A stretch of DNA of 46,782 bases from Flammula alnicola (taxonomy: Eukaryota > Basidiomycota > Agaricomycetes > Agaricales > Strophariaceae). The stretch covers positions 1 through 46,782 of the forward strand of contig JADNRV010000355.1 in NCBI GenBank assembly GCA_015499995.1, written 5' to 3'. The stretch's first letter is position 1. Each line of letters starts with the position of its first letter. This document shows, piece after piece, positions 11,536 through 21,785 of this stretch. The position numbers were made by a program, and so were the translations under genes. The notes below the pieces were generated by a model that searched no databases, was not told the origin of the DNA, and was given only the letters and a program-made list of their open reading frames with translations.

Positions 11536-13844
11536 CTATTTCCGTGCTGGAATCCGTGGACTCTGCAGCACATCATCCTCATCGTTCGACTCCGATATCG
11601 CCTGGTACGTAAATTCTCTAACATCTACCTCCTCTCCGATACGCGGTGTATTTACCAGCGCGATATCTTCTTCGGCAGGCGAGATGCGGCTGAGGAAGAA
11701 TACGACGGCGTATAGTAGGCAGGCAGCGAGCACAAAGATCGCTTCTGGGAAATTGGCGACAGACGATCCGTACGTCAGCGCATATATGTATGGCTTGGGA
11801 AGAAGAATTATGAGATAGGGTAAAATGTAACAGCGGTAGTAACACTCACGGAAACGATATGTCCAATGGCAGACAAAACTCCCATCGCCCCGAATAAAGC
11901 TCCCACCTCTGAGCCATGTCCACAGGCATGTAGACACACTGCCCCGAGAGAATGCAAAGCTGGATTTCCCCCTGAAGTAAAGGAGGAAAGACAAGATAGT
12001 GCGACGAAAGTCGGCTGTGACTTGTTCGATGTGAGAGCGACAAGACTGTCTGCGAGTCCATCCACAGCAAGCGATATTTGAGCAAGATAGCGGTCAAAAT
12101 TCAGCTCTTTCGAGATTTCATGTGCGTTGGGGTTAATACTAGGAGCATTGGTCGACTTTGGCTTTAAGTACGAAAGGAGGACTGAAAGTTCAAGATTAAG
12201 AACAGAAGACAGATGGAAGACGTTCACACGTACTTGGAAGGAAGACAAGTAGATTGAAAGCTCTCGATATCCAAAGAGTCGACATGTAATAACCGAGCTG
12301 TCCTTGAATTTAGTATCGCATAAATTAAAAGGATATAAACGCATACCTGAGCGGTCGTCCATGTGTAAACGTGTTGTGCATAAAGATATTTGGCGGAGTA
12401 AACGCCCTGGAAATTTATCAATATATATTCGAGAGGAAGGAAGGCATGTGCTACTCACTGTTGATACAATATAAAGGAACAGACTCAACCCGACAAACGT
12501 CATATTGTAGTTCTTTCTTGAACAACCAGGGACTCGTCGTGGTGCAAACATGGAGATTGGCAGAAGGAGGGCGGAAGCGAAATTGAGGATTAATCGGCGA
12601 CAAGCAAGCATCGGGGATTCTTTGAATGATAGAGTGTTTTGCTGCCTAGCAGTTGCTGCAGGCTTCGATGGTGGTCGTGATTCAGGGCACACGAAGATAA
12701 CATAGAGGAGGGTGAGGGATATGAGGCTGATGCTCCCCAAGAAATAGCCGTCGCTGTAGCCTTTCGGTGGGAAGAAAAGCCCTCCAAGCTAGTGCATGTC
12801 AATTAATTACAGCATTTCGATTTTGACCAAAAAAGAAGCGTACCCATGGTCCGATGGCCAGTCCTACAAATACCATTCCTTGAACGGTAGAGAAGATCGT
12901 TGACCTAGATGGAGAACATGAGGACATTGCACACCGGGAAATATACATTGGTGTCATACCGAGATCCATGTCGAGTGCAGTCTGATATGTACCTGGATTG
13001 TAGTCAATACTCGGGTCAAATGCTATGGGTAGATGGCGACATACGCATGCGTTACTCCGTTGAAAGTCGATAGGCCTCCAACAAAGCCTTCGAAAATAGG
13101 TCCAAGCAGAATAAAATGCTCGGCGTATTGTCCGAATAAAGAGTCAGGCCTCATCACTAGCATAAACACCCCTTCCCTGATTGTATCGCGGTGTTATTTG
13201 GTAGGTTGAACAATACGCGACTTCTTGACTCACATTAGCAGCGCACCAAGGAGGAACGTTGACAAAATCAACTTCCGTCCATGCGTATCGCCCAATCGAC
13301 TCCAGAATCCTGTAGAAATTGCGCTGAGAACGCTCATTGTCGTCACGACGGCTGCATTGAGCAATGAGCTAACATAACTTAATGTGTGTAGGAGAACATA
13401 CAAGCTTGAATTTTAGCAGCCCGAGCTTGAACTTCGGCATCCGCACAACTCGTAGAGAATGATAGAAGGTCGTTAGCTCCCAGTGAATCATTGCTCAGCG
13501 ATCGGCATGCAATCGCTTTGTAAACTTGTATGCGCGGAGACATTGTTACACCTCGCTGTCGAAGACAATTCAGGAATTAGTACTGAACGTGAGCGGGATA
13601 ATGTACAGGTACGCACCGACATGGACATAACAAGAACCACAGGGATCAACCTACAGAGATTCTTGAGTCATAACGAATATGAAATCTTGCGTTCCTCTAA
13701 CCAGAATGGGTGGGCATTCCAAGATATCCTCCTAAAGAACATATTTGCCCTCATTTCTGCACGAGGCGCGCGGGGCCTGCGGGGCCCTGGTAAAAGCGAA
13801 TCTTCCTCAGAGTCCTCTTGCAAGTGTTGATGAGTAGCCATCAT
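11536..13844 (-). CDS. Major facilitator superfamily transporter (MFS1)
   Basis: A many-exon gene starting MMATHQHLQEDSEEDSLLPG. Predicted helices include LIPVVLVMSMS, then RGVTMSPRIQVY; the MFS loop 2-3 signature follows as GFWSRLGDTHGRKLILS. Next come HFILLGPIFEGFVGGLST, YISDCTRHGSRSTIFSTVQG, GLAIGPWLGGLL and a long central loop. Later helices end with SVANFPEAIFVLAACLLYAVV. The C-terminal tail is acidic (ISESNDEDDVLQSP). The D-x-x-G-R-K/R loop and drug/proton-antiporter-like N half place it in the TetA-like MFS group, as a plasma- or organelle-membrane exporter or importer of unknown substrate. It shares intron positions with the second MFS gene at 33058-36382. Two consensus double-GATA sites lie 251-301 bases upstream of the start codon. 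Confidence 0.88.
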
Positions 13845-14094
13845 TATCTGTTCTCACGAGTATTAGAGCCGTGGAAACGCCGTACGGAGCCTTCTTCCGG
13901 ATGCCAAGGGGCCCCACTAAAGGTTGACGATGGGGGAAGAGGGAGACTGATGTGAAAGATAACCTGGGTTTATATGGAGGGAAGACTGAGGCTGTGGGTG
14001 TCGTGTTATCGTGTCGTACAAAGTATATTTAATACAGTGTCGATGTAGTAGCGGGGTTCCGGAGGCGAGTGAACTCAGCGCAGCAACTCTTTTT

Positions 14095-14103
14095 ATCAGA
14101 TAA
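14095..14103. promoter_or_regulatory. Palindromic double-GATA site 1 (ATCAGATAA) upstream of MFS1
   Basis: The nine bases match ATCWGATAA, the reported consensus of fungal iron-regulatory GATA repressors (SreA/Urbs1 type). Because the context is TTATCAGATAAG, the complementary strand also reads ATCTGATAA, again a match. It lies 251 bases upstream of the MFS1 start and 900 bases upstream of the IMD gene start. Binding is inference; the sequence match is direct. Confidence 0.5.
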
Positions 14104-14117
14104 GTCTCATCTAGAAT

Positions 14118-14123
14118 CACGTG
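14118..14123. promoter_or_regulatory. E-box CACGTG between the two GATA sites
   Basis: A perfect CACGTG palindrome lies midway between the two double-GATA sites. bHLH factors bind such sites in fungi. A six-base match alone is weak evidence; the symmetrical placement makes it worth noting. Confidence 0.3.
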
Positions 14124-14136
14124 GATCGAATTCTTT

Positions 14137-14145
14137 ATCAGATAA
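14137..14145. promoter_or_regulatory. Palindromic double-GATA site 2 (ATCAGATAA) upstream of MFS1
   Basis: This is a second copy of TTATCAGATAAG, 42 bases from the first (start to start), about four helical turns, so both would face the same side of the DNA. I did not notice the nine-base core elsewhere in the window by eye. Confidence 0.5.
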
Positions 14146-15001
14146 GCAACGGTCATCTCAAATTTGTCATCTTCCCATGCTGCCGCTACTGATGCAGGTT
14201 GCCTGAATACGTACTATGTTCTCAACCGACTAACAGATTTCTTGAAGCTTCATAAAGGATTTAAAACCTCTTATTTTCTGAACCAGTGTATTATCATTCA
14301 CCATGTGCTCTCAGGCTGTTGGCCCATTTGGTATTGCTCGTCCTTACTATGCCCTGACTGGCTTAACTGGGAGATCCATGTATTTAACATGAGGCAAGAA
14401 CATATCTTGATGTTGATATAAATGACAATTACCCACTTGTCGTGAGAGCTCGTGATCCTCTTGGCTCTAGTAACTTTTGATCGCCACATCTCGCCACATG
14501 TATCGCAAGATTCGCAACAGATCGCAACTGCAGAAAAAACGGCACGGTAAATATATAGCCCCTAGACTACACAATACGAAATGGGTACCCTTCTATCTCA
14601 TATGCTCGTAGACAGCACGTAACATTTTTTAGCATATGATCTACATATTCCGCCGAAAGGCTGACCTGAGAAGAGTTTTTGATCATAAAGAATTGGAAAA
14701 TGCGTCACAATTAAAATATACTTTATGATAGATCTGATAGTGTTTCTTGGCTTGCATCTTCTTCTCCAGATCCCCACATTCCAACTTATTTACATAGAGC
14801 CTCAACAATGATGGCCAGCAAATGGCCAGAGGCAGTAAGGCTGAAGTTGAGCGTGTGAATGATTTATTTCCTTTTATGGGCCATTGTCGGGCTTCTCTTG
14901 AGCGCAGTCACGCTTGGCGCGATTTCATTGAAGCCATTCCCGCCGATCTTGGCTAGACCGGGTCACAACATTTTCTTCACATACGCGTCCTGGACCAGGA
15001 C

Positions 15002-18000
15002 ATGGCGTCTCCTGCCACAGGTCCCGCACTGGCAGAACGGGCAGACATTCATAAGTCATGCAAATCTATCGAAACTCTACTCAACATCCTCAATGAATAC
15101 TGCGAAGCAGCGGGGGCTGTCGTCGCGCTCCAGAAGAAGCTCGGGAAATCACTCCGAGACACTGCAGGGCTCAAAATAACAGGAGAGATAGCAGGTGGGC
15201 CAGATTTCTGTTGATGACCTTCGTGGTTGCTTATCGTAAGGTCTGGTTCGTTAGCGAACGCCATGCATGCCAGTGCGACCATATTCGAGGCGTTGTCCGA
15301 CGTCGACTCCAAATTCGCGAAAGTTGCGGACAAAGAATACGAATTCGTGAGCACAGAGGTCAAGAAATGGTTCAAGAAGCTTGCTGTGAGTCCCTATGGC
15401 CGTTATCTTGGAGCCAATTGGCAATTGGGTATGATGTTCAACAGAAAGAAGAGAGGAATCACGACGAGAGAATGGCTAGTGCTAACGCGAGGATAAAACA
15501 AGCGGGTAGGTCTCACTATGTTTGTTAGATAACAATTGCTGATATGTGGTTGCAGGTCAGGTTTACGAGAAGAAATCCAAAAGGAAGGCAGCAGACGTTG
15601 GTGAAGAGCATGCTCGATACATCAACCTAATTAGCACATTGGGTCCTGAAGTATCTCAAGACAAATAGTGAGCACATAACCACTACATTGCGCAATGATG
15701 TGGGATATTAAACATGTTATGCAGCAATCATACGCTCAATGTCACCCAACGGCATACCACTACGACGTACAACGTAGCTGCTTGCCTCTCCCGCCTCGCG
15801 GACTCAGAGTGGCAAAAATCTTGCGAATGCGTTCGTCGCTTCTCGCCAACCGTTGGTCCTCTTGGACAATGGAAGGCATTATGCGAAGGAGGATGGACAG
15901 GTCCAGTTCTATCAGATTTGCCTGACTTCGATGCTGGAAATGGGAAACCAACTTCAAATGCCGAGAACGAGGGCGCTGGGTTAAAGCCGATTCAGGAAGA
16001 ATCACAAAGTCACCCCAAGCTAGCTGCCGCCACACTCACGCCTGAGCCTCGAGAATCGCTCAGCCCATCTCTTATTCCTCTACCAGGATATTCGACAGGA
16101 CCACCTTCTGCCTCTGCGAGTTCTCAGGATCTTACAAGAGAGCAACAGCCGTCCTCTCGTAATTCACCAACCCTCGCGATACAGAATCTACCCCTAGCTA
16201 ATAAGTCAACCCCCGTCGAAATTTCTTCTGCAACAATTCCAACTAGTATTGAGCCTCACATATCACCTTTCGTCGACCTTAATACTGGTTCTGTTCGATC
16301 TCTGTCTGCCTTTCCAAGTCCTCCAACCCACTTTCCCTTGCCTCCTCCACGACAACCGCAACCGCAGCAATCATCTGTTTCTCAATCTATTCAATCCTCC
16401 TCTTCAAATCTCAAGTTCCCATCAAGTGTTGTTCCACTGTCTGAATCCCCTGTATCTGCCCATAGTGACCTGGAAGAGCCGTCTTTCGGGACTGCCGATC
16501 AAAATTTCCGAGAAGCTAATAATCCAAGCTCTGGCCCTAATCCGTCTGCGCCGTCTCCTGATCGCAGGTTCGGAGAGAGATTGAGGACCACAGAGGGACA
16601 GATGGACCTTGAGCCACCCTCTGCCTCACCAACCTTTGCAAACGAGACAAGGCGTCCTTTGCCAATCAAATCGCAGACATCCTTACCTTCGGAGTCTATA
16701 TATCAACGTAATCGCGACATCTCTACACGCAAGGACATACTCCGTGGGCCGTCTTCCTCTGTCGACATCAAGTCCTCGAACACAAAATATAACCGAGGTC
16801 ATTACGAGGAGGAAAGTCGAGAGTTTGGAGTCATGAATAGCACCATCGACATGTCCTCCAAATCTAGGACAGTGGAGGGTACGAAGTATGCAAGACCTCT
16901 CGAGAGGACAGACACCAGTACAAGTAATGGAAGCATCGTCGCCGCTATGCGAAATCGATACTCTAATGTGCGATTTGATTTATCGATTGTCTATATATAC
17001 GCCTGACATTTTCTTGCTTCTTATTTTTCCATGTGCGCTACAGCCCGGCTCAACATCACCTCCACCAAGAGAACTTCCTCGGATACCCCTCAGTGTTAAC
17101 GACCTGGCATCGCGATACCAACCAGCAGATGCACCTCTGTCTCCAAGAGCAAGGGCTGGATCTCCTCCCGTAATGCGCCAGCAATCACTTCCGCTCATTG
17201 ACACTGCTGCACGTCAAGTCAAGCAGGAACTGTTCCAGGACCGTGTATCACCGTCAGGCCAAAATACATCCAGTGCGGAAGACGAGCGGCGTCGGTGGCA
17301 GCAGCAGCAGCGGAGTGAGGAATTGGCTGAAAATGAGCGGAGGGCGAAGGAACAAGAAATACACGAACGCGAGCGTGAACTGGACGTGCGCGTGCGAGAT
17401 CTGGAAAGGGATCGGGCCCGGTTGCAAAGCTTGCGTGAAGAGGAGGGCACTGATCCTGACGAGTATCGTGCAGGTAGTGCTGCCCAGACTCCGAGTGGTC
17501 AGTTCATAATGCGACCTCGAGAACGTCGTACATCCCTTCGGCATCAGCTCCAGCGGCCGAAATCACAGATAGACCTCGGCGATGTCGCTGACGCTGCTTT
17601 GACTTCATCTCCAAAGCCCTCATCTCCAACGATCGGCAACTCTAATCTTCGTCAGAAGTCTCAATATTCGTACAGTGCCACACATCTTGTTCCCCCTGCG
17701 ACATCGGCTAGCAATACTCCATCTTCGGTGACCCAGCCTCCGGCCTCGCCAAGGCGCAGTCAAGACGTGCAGCCTCCTTCACCCCGGCCTCGGGCTGAAC
17801 CTCAATACGAGTCTCATGTTCGTGACAGATACCCGGACCACGCCGAGTACAATTCGAATACAAGCAGCACGAACACATCTGGCCATGCTTCGAATTGTGG
17901 CTGCGAGTCCTGTTCAGTTAGCAAGTACAGGGCCTCTGGAACATCAGGTTTAGATCAACGACAGCCCCACCAGCGCGTCGACTCGAAACCGGAGAAACCG

Positions 18001-18378
18001 AAGGGCTGGATGCGCCGCTTGAGCATGCCTGTTGGGAATGCTTTCGGCCTTGACTCCTCGAAAAAGCATCAAAGCAATAACAGCGCCAGTGGCGCCACGA
18101 CCAATTTCGGTCTGGGCAGCGGAATAGGGTACACCCCCGCCGGTGGAAGCCGAAGCATTTTCTCTATGGATGGGAGGAAGAATGCGAGCACGACGGCGTT
18201 GAACTCGCGAGCGTCTGATGGTATTACTGGCGGAGATCGTGGATTGGGTGTCCAAGAGGATGGTCGGCTTGGTGCTCAGGCTCGACCAGGAGTTCTTGGG
18301 ATAGGACGGAGAAGCTACGAGGCCAGTGGGATCAGTAATCGCAGTATGACGAATCTCGGACTCACAGGAAGGCGTTGA
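15002..18378 (+). CDS. IMD/BAR-domain protein, Ivy1-like
   Basis: Six exons are read. The first five carry a helical N-terminal domain of about 250 residues: SCKSIETLLNILNEYCEAAG, ALQKKLGKSLRDTAGLK, ATIFEALSDVDSKFAKVADK, KEERNHDERMASANARIKQA, and NVAACLSRLADSEWQKSCEC. This fits the fungal IMD/I-BAR-like fold of Ivy1-type proteins, which bind phospholipid membranes at vacuoles and endosomes. The long remainder is serine/proline-rich and disordered, with a charged coiled coil from about 17276 to 17450 (RERELDVRVRDLERDRARLQ) and a cysteine cluster (NCGCESC) near 17895. The last intron (16968-17043) joins the two large exons. MASPATGP at 15002 is the only start that leaves the domain intact. The IMD assignment is good; Ivy1 orthology is a suggestion. 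Confidence 0.75.
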
Positions 18379-18814
18379 TACCCTTGGAGGCAGTCATGTG
18401 TACCATTACGAGATGACCAGTTATGACCTCTGTTGATATCCCTTTCATGCCCATGGACAAGTATGTGTAACGTCTGTAATGTATTTACTCCATGTATGTA
18501 TAATGTAGAATTATATGCAACTTTGTTAAGGAATCCAATAATTGCTCGCACCAGTTACTTAACATGTGATGCACCATGAAGAGCCGCCACCTCAGCCTGT
18601 CACTGGGTGCTTGCTGCTCCATCATCGGGTAATAGACCACGCTGAACGATCAATGAAAGAGAGAAAAAGATCCCTCAATAATGGTTATGTAAATAGAAAA
18701 TCCAGCATTCTGCGAGTTGTCTGTCTCCAGAATATGAAGGACGGACCGATTAAAATGTTACTTGTTCTAATTACGCGTACAGGGTACAAATTTTACTTGA
18801 GATCCTTCTTCCGT
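18379..18814. other. Intergenic region between convergent IMD gene and MetRS
   Basis: These 436 bases separate two 3' ends. Short frames are not supported. No structural RNA or repeat is recognised. Confidence 0.35.
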
Positions 18815-21529
18815 CTACGATTGCTTCAATGTGGTCTCCAACTCGGCCTTCAGTCCCTTTAAGACATCTACGGCCGCCTTGATCTCAGCCTCCAGTTCCG
18901 GTGTCTTTGGGGTCTTCGCTTTCAGTTCACGGACGGCCAGTCCCTGTTCCGTGACTTTGGCTTCAAGCACCAATGCCTCCCGAGATTTAGGTCCATCCGG
19001 GACAACCGTTGCAGCTCCTTTCTTTGTAGACTTCTTTTTCGATTGGCCGGGTATGCCTTTCAGGGGGTCGGGCGTGCTTGCCGCAGACACTTCTAGACTG
19101 TCGTGACCTCCGAATTTGATGCGCCACACTTCTGCCATATTCTCTTCAATCTTCTTGAACAAATGTTCTGGTGTGCCAATGGTGTGTCCTACGAGGATGT
19201 CGTTAGAGAGAACTTCAGGCACGGCTCGAGCTGGAGCATTCAATTGAGCGAGGATGGATTCGGAAGTTGCAGGCATGAAGGGGTAAATTAACGACGAGAG
19301 GGTATAGATGAGGTTTATTGCGCGTGAAATGACTTGGGCACAACGAGTCGGGTCGGAGGCGATAAGCGCCTTGTTCAATCCAGCCGATTGCAAATAGTTG
19401 TTTCCGCGCATGGATATGAGCATGACGGTCTGAAGTCCCAATCGAATTTTGACAGAGTCCATGGCATCAATATAATCCTTCAATAGAGCATTGACACTTG
19501 TGATGAATTCAGAATCCAGTGGATCGTTGGGGGAATAGGGTCCAGGTGCATCTCCACTGTCGGGCAAGACACTGTTGTATTGGGATGAAACGAACTTGAG
19601 GGCACGGTTGACGAAGTTTCCAAAGCTATGTAACGATTAGTAGGAATTCTAAGGCACAGAAAGGTACACACTTGTTCAGCAGAACATTATTATTTGCAGC
19701 GATCTGTTCAGTCGGCCAGCATAAGGATCTTTCTTGGAAATGACTTGGTTTTCACTCACACATTCCGTCCACGAAAACATCGCGTCGGCCGTTTCTGGCC
19801 TCGATGACAGCAAGTAGTACCGCCAAACAGATGCTGGGATGCCAGTCTCCTTGGCAGCTGGTCCGAAGACACCACGATTTTTGCTCTTCGAGAATTTTCC
19901 GCCCTCATAATTCAGGTATTCTGCACGAAAAAGTTAGCCTTAAGATCCATCGATATATAAGATGTACAAACCTGTCGTTGAAAGATGATGAAGTTTTGTC
20001 CATTCACGGCCATCACCAATTTGGACAGATGGCCAGTACACTGTATGGAAGTAGACATTGTCTTTACCCATGAATTGGTATAAATGGACGTCCTTTGGGT
20101 TAAACCACCATTGTTTCCAATCAGATGTGTAGTTAGCAGTAATACTTGGATATCCAATGGGTGCATCAAACTGGAGTTATGCAATTAGTACGAGTCCCGA
20201 AATGCGCCTGCAAACTACATACCCAGACGTCTAAAATGAGATTTTGCGATCCTCAGCCAAAGTAAAAGTGTTAGAAGTATGGAGACATACATAGCACTTT
20301 CCCTGCCATCCCGAGCGTATCTTCGCCTTCAACAGGGACGGGGACACCCCATTTCAGATCTCGCGTCAACGGTGTTGGCATAAGACCTTTCTTTAAGCGT
20401 GCATCGATCAATTCTCCGTCCGAATTGATAACCGCGTTCGGCGACCATTTCCCTGCCTTCCATGATTGCTTGATCCACTCTTCTGTGCGAGGCTGGATGT
20501 CGTTCAGCTTCAGATACATGTGGGCGGACGTGCGGGTCGTCACAATGTGAGTCTTATCGACAAGACATCGAGGCTTGATCAGTTCGATTGCATCCAAAGT
20601 GCGACTACAGCCGTCGCATTGATCACCTCGAGCGTCCTCGTAACCACAATGAGGGCATATTCCTTCCACGAACCGATCAGCAAGGAACCTTAAAAATTGA
20701 AGATGAGTTTCGAGGCAATATACGCTGAAAATTCAAGATTACTTAGGGCATCCTTCGCAATACGTTTGTTCTTTTTCTTGCTTCTCTAAGAGTCCGTTTT
20801 TTCCAAGGTTAAGGTATATTTCTTGTGAAATCCTAGAATTATATGAGTGAGTGCACGAGATATGATTTAGAGGAATATACAGACTCTGAATGAAGTGGTG
20901 TCGATGTACGGCCGAAATAGTCGAAACTGAAATGTGGTCGGTGCTATACGAGGCGATAGATGGGAGATGTCATACCCAATGTCAAACCACTTGTACGTCT
21001 CTTTATGCAGGACGTAATATTTGTCGCACAGCTCGCGAGGGGTGATTCCTTCCTTCAGTGCTTGTGTTTCGGTCGCCGTCCCGTACTCGTCCGTGCCGCA
21101 GATATATAATGTACGCTGATTCCGCGAACCTAGGCATGAATCGATCACGATGAAAAAAAAATTATGATACTTTGATTCAAACTCACGGCTATACCTAATC
21201 ACAGTGTGAGTTATGGAGTAGGAATTGGACATAAAAAGATTCAACATACCGACTAAAAACATCAGCGCTGAGGGTACTCCCGATGATGTTGCCTGCTTCC
21301 CGTAAGCTAGATGTAGATCAAAGGCGCAAAAACATACCGAGATGAGGAACATTGTTGCAATATGGCAAGGCAGAGGAAATCAACACGTTTTTCTCGCCTG
21401 GTTTGGGTAATCTGAGAGGATTGGTTAATTGCGAAGACGCATGAAGGCACACAAGACCTACGGTGCGGCGTGCCCCGGAGGTGGTATTACACGCAAAAAC
21501 CCATCATCGGGTCTGATTTTTTGCGACAT
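18815..21529 (-). CDS. MES1: Methionyl-tRNA synthetase, class I
   Basis: The enzyme charges tRNA-Met with methionine using ATP. The HIGH-type motif is PHLGN, in [16 protein letters not shown], split by an intron. [13 protein letters not shown] follows, then a zinc-knob region with [21 protein letters not shown], the active-site stretch WGVPVP, and the KMSKS-type loop [11 protein letters not shown]. The anticodon domain includes [18 protein letters not shown]. The C terminus is a WHEP-like helical pair ([17 protein letters not shown]), as in animal MetRS. There is no GST-like N-terminal domain. An 8-base exon (21187-21194) encodes the YS of the conserved RYSR junction. The conserved start is taken at 21529 ([14 protein letters not shown]). 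An in-frame upstream ATG at 21637, directly after a stop, would add a 36-residue presequence-like extension. Confidence 0.93.
21187..21194 (-). other. 8-base micro-exon of the MetRS gene
   Basis: The exon GTATAGCC is flanked by acceptor GATTAG and donor GTGAGT. Joined to its neighbours it completes the conserved [19 protein letters not shown] segment. Skipping it would remove 8 bases and shift the frame just after the HIGH motif region. Confidence 0.75.
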
Positions 21530-21637
21530 TGTAAGTGTACGATGGATAACTGTTGAGGGTAGAGCACGATTCCAGATGCGATAGGTGGTAGAGGAAGAAG
21601 CTGTCAATCGATGAAATGCATAGAAATGGACACTCAT
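21530..21637 (-). other. In-frame N-terminal extension of MetRS (possible mitochondrial presequence)
   Basis: From the ATG at 21637 to the ATG at 21529 there are 36 open codons. The peptide begins MSVHFYAFHRLTASSSTTYR and is rich in Arg, Ser and Thr with no Asp or Glu, typical of a mitochondrial targeting sequence. The codon just upstream of the first ATG is TAA, so the frame begins here. Whether it is translated is inference. Confidence 0.45.
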
Positions 21638-21753
21638 TTACTGACTCGACCAAACAAGCTGTGTCAGTCACCTCGCGCCGTCACGCCGGGCTAGCTCCGC
21701 GAATTTGGTACCGAGCTTGCACTCAAACCACGACTCTAAAAAGTCCTCGTCAC

Positions 21754-21772
21754 CCACCAATATTAATGGTGG
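21754..21772. promoter_or_regulatory. Perfect inverted repeat CCACCA-N7-TGGTGG before OPT
   Basis: Six-base arms flank a seven-base AT spacer, ending 13 bases before the OPT start codon and about 117 bases from the upstream MetRS ATG. It could be a dimeric-regulator site or a 5'-UTR hairpin. No known factor is assigned. Confidence 0.35.
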
Positions 21773-21785
21773 ATTTCCAACAATC

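Larger units (their letters stand above)
13845..15001. other. Divergent intergenic region between MFS1 and the IMD-domain gene
   Basis: These 1,157 AT-leaning bases contain the GATA/E-box group at 14095-14145. Short frames at 14164-14421 and 14859-15179 are not supported as genes: the second overlaps the true start of the IMD gene in another frame. No tRNA or repeat is recognised. Confidence 0.4.

Noticed and set aside
14859..15179. ORF starting MIYFLLWAIVGLLLSAV, resembling a signal/membrane protein
   Set aside because: It overlaps the first exon of the IMD gene in another frame and runs across its donor site; the hydrophobic start lies in AT-rich promoter sequence.
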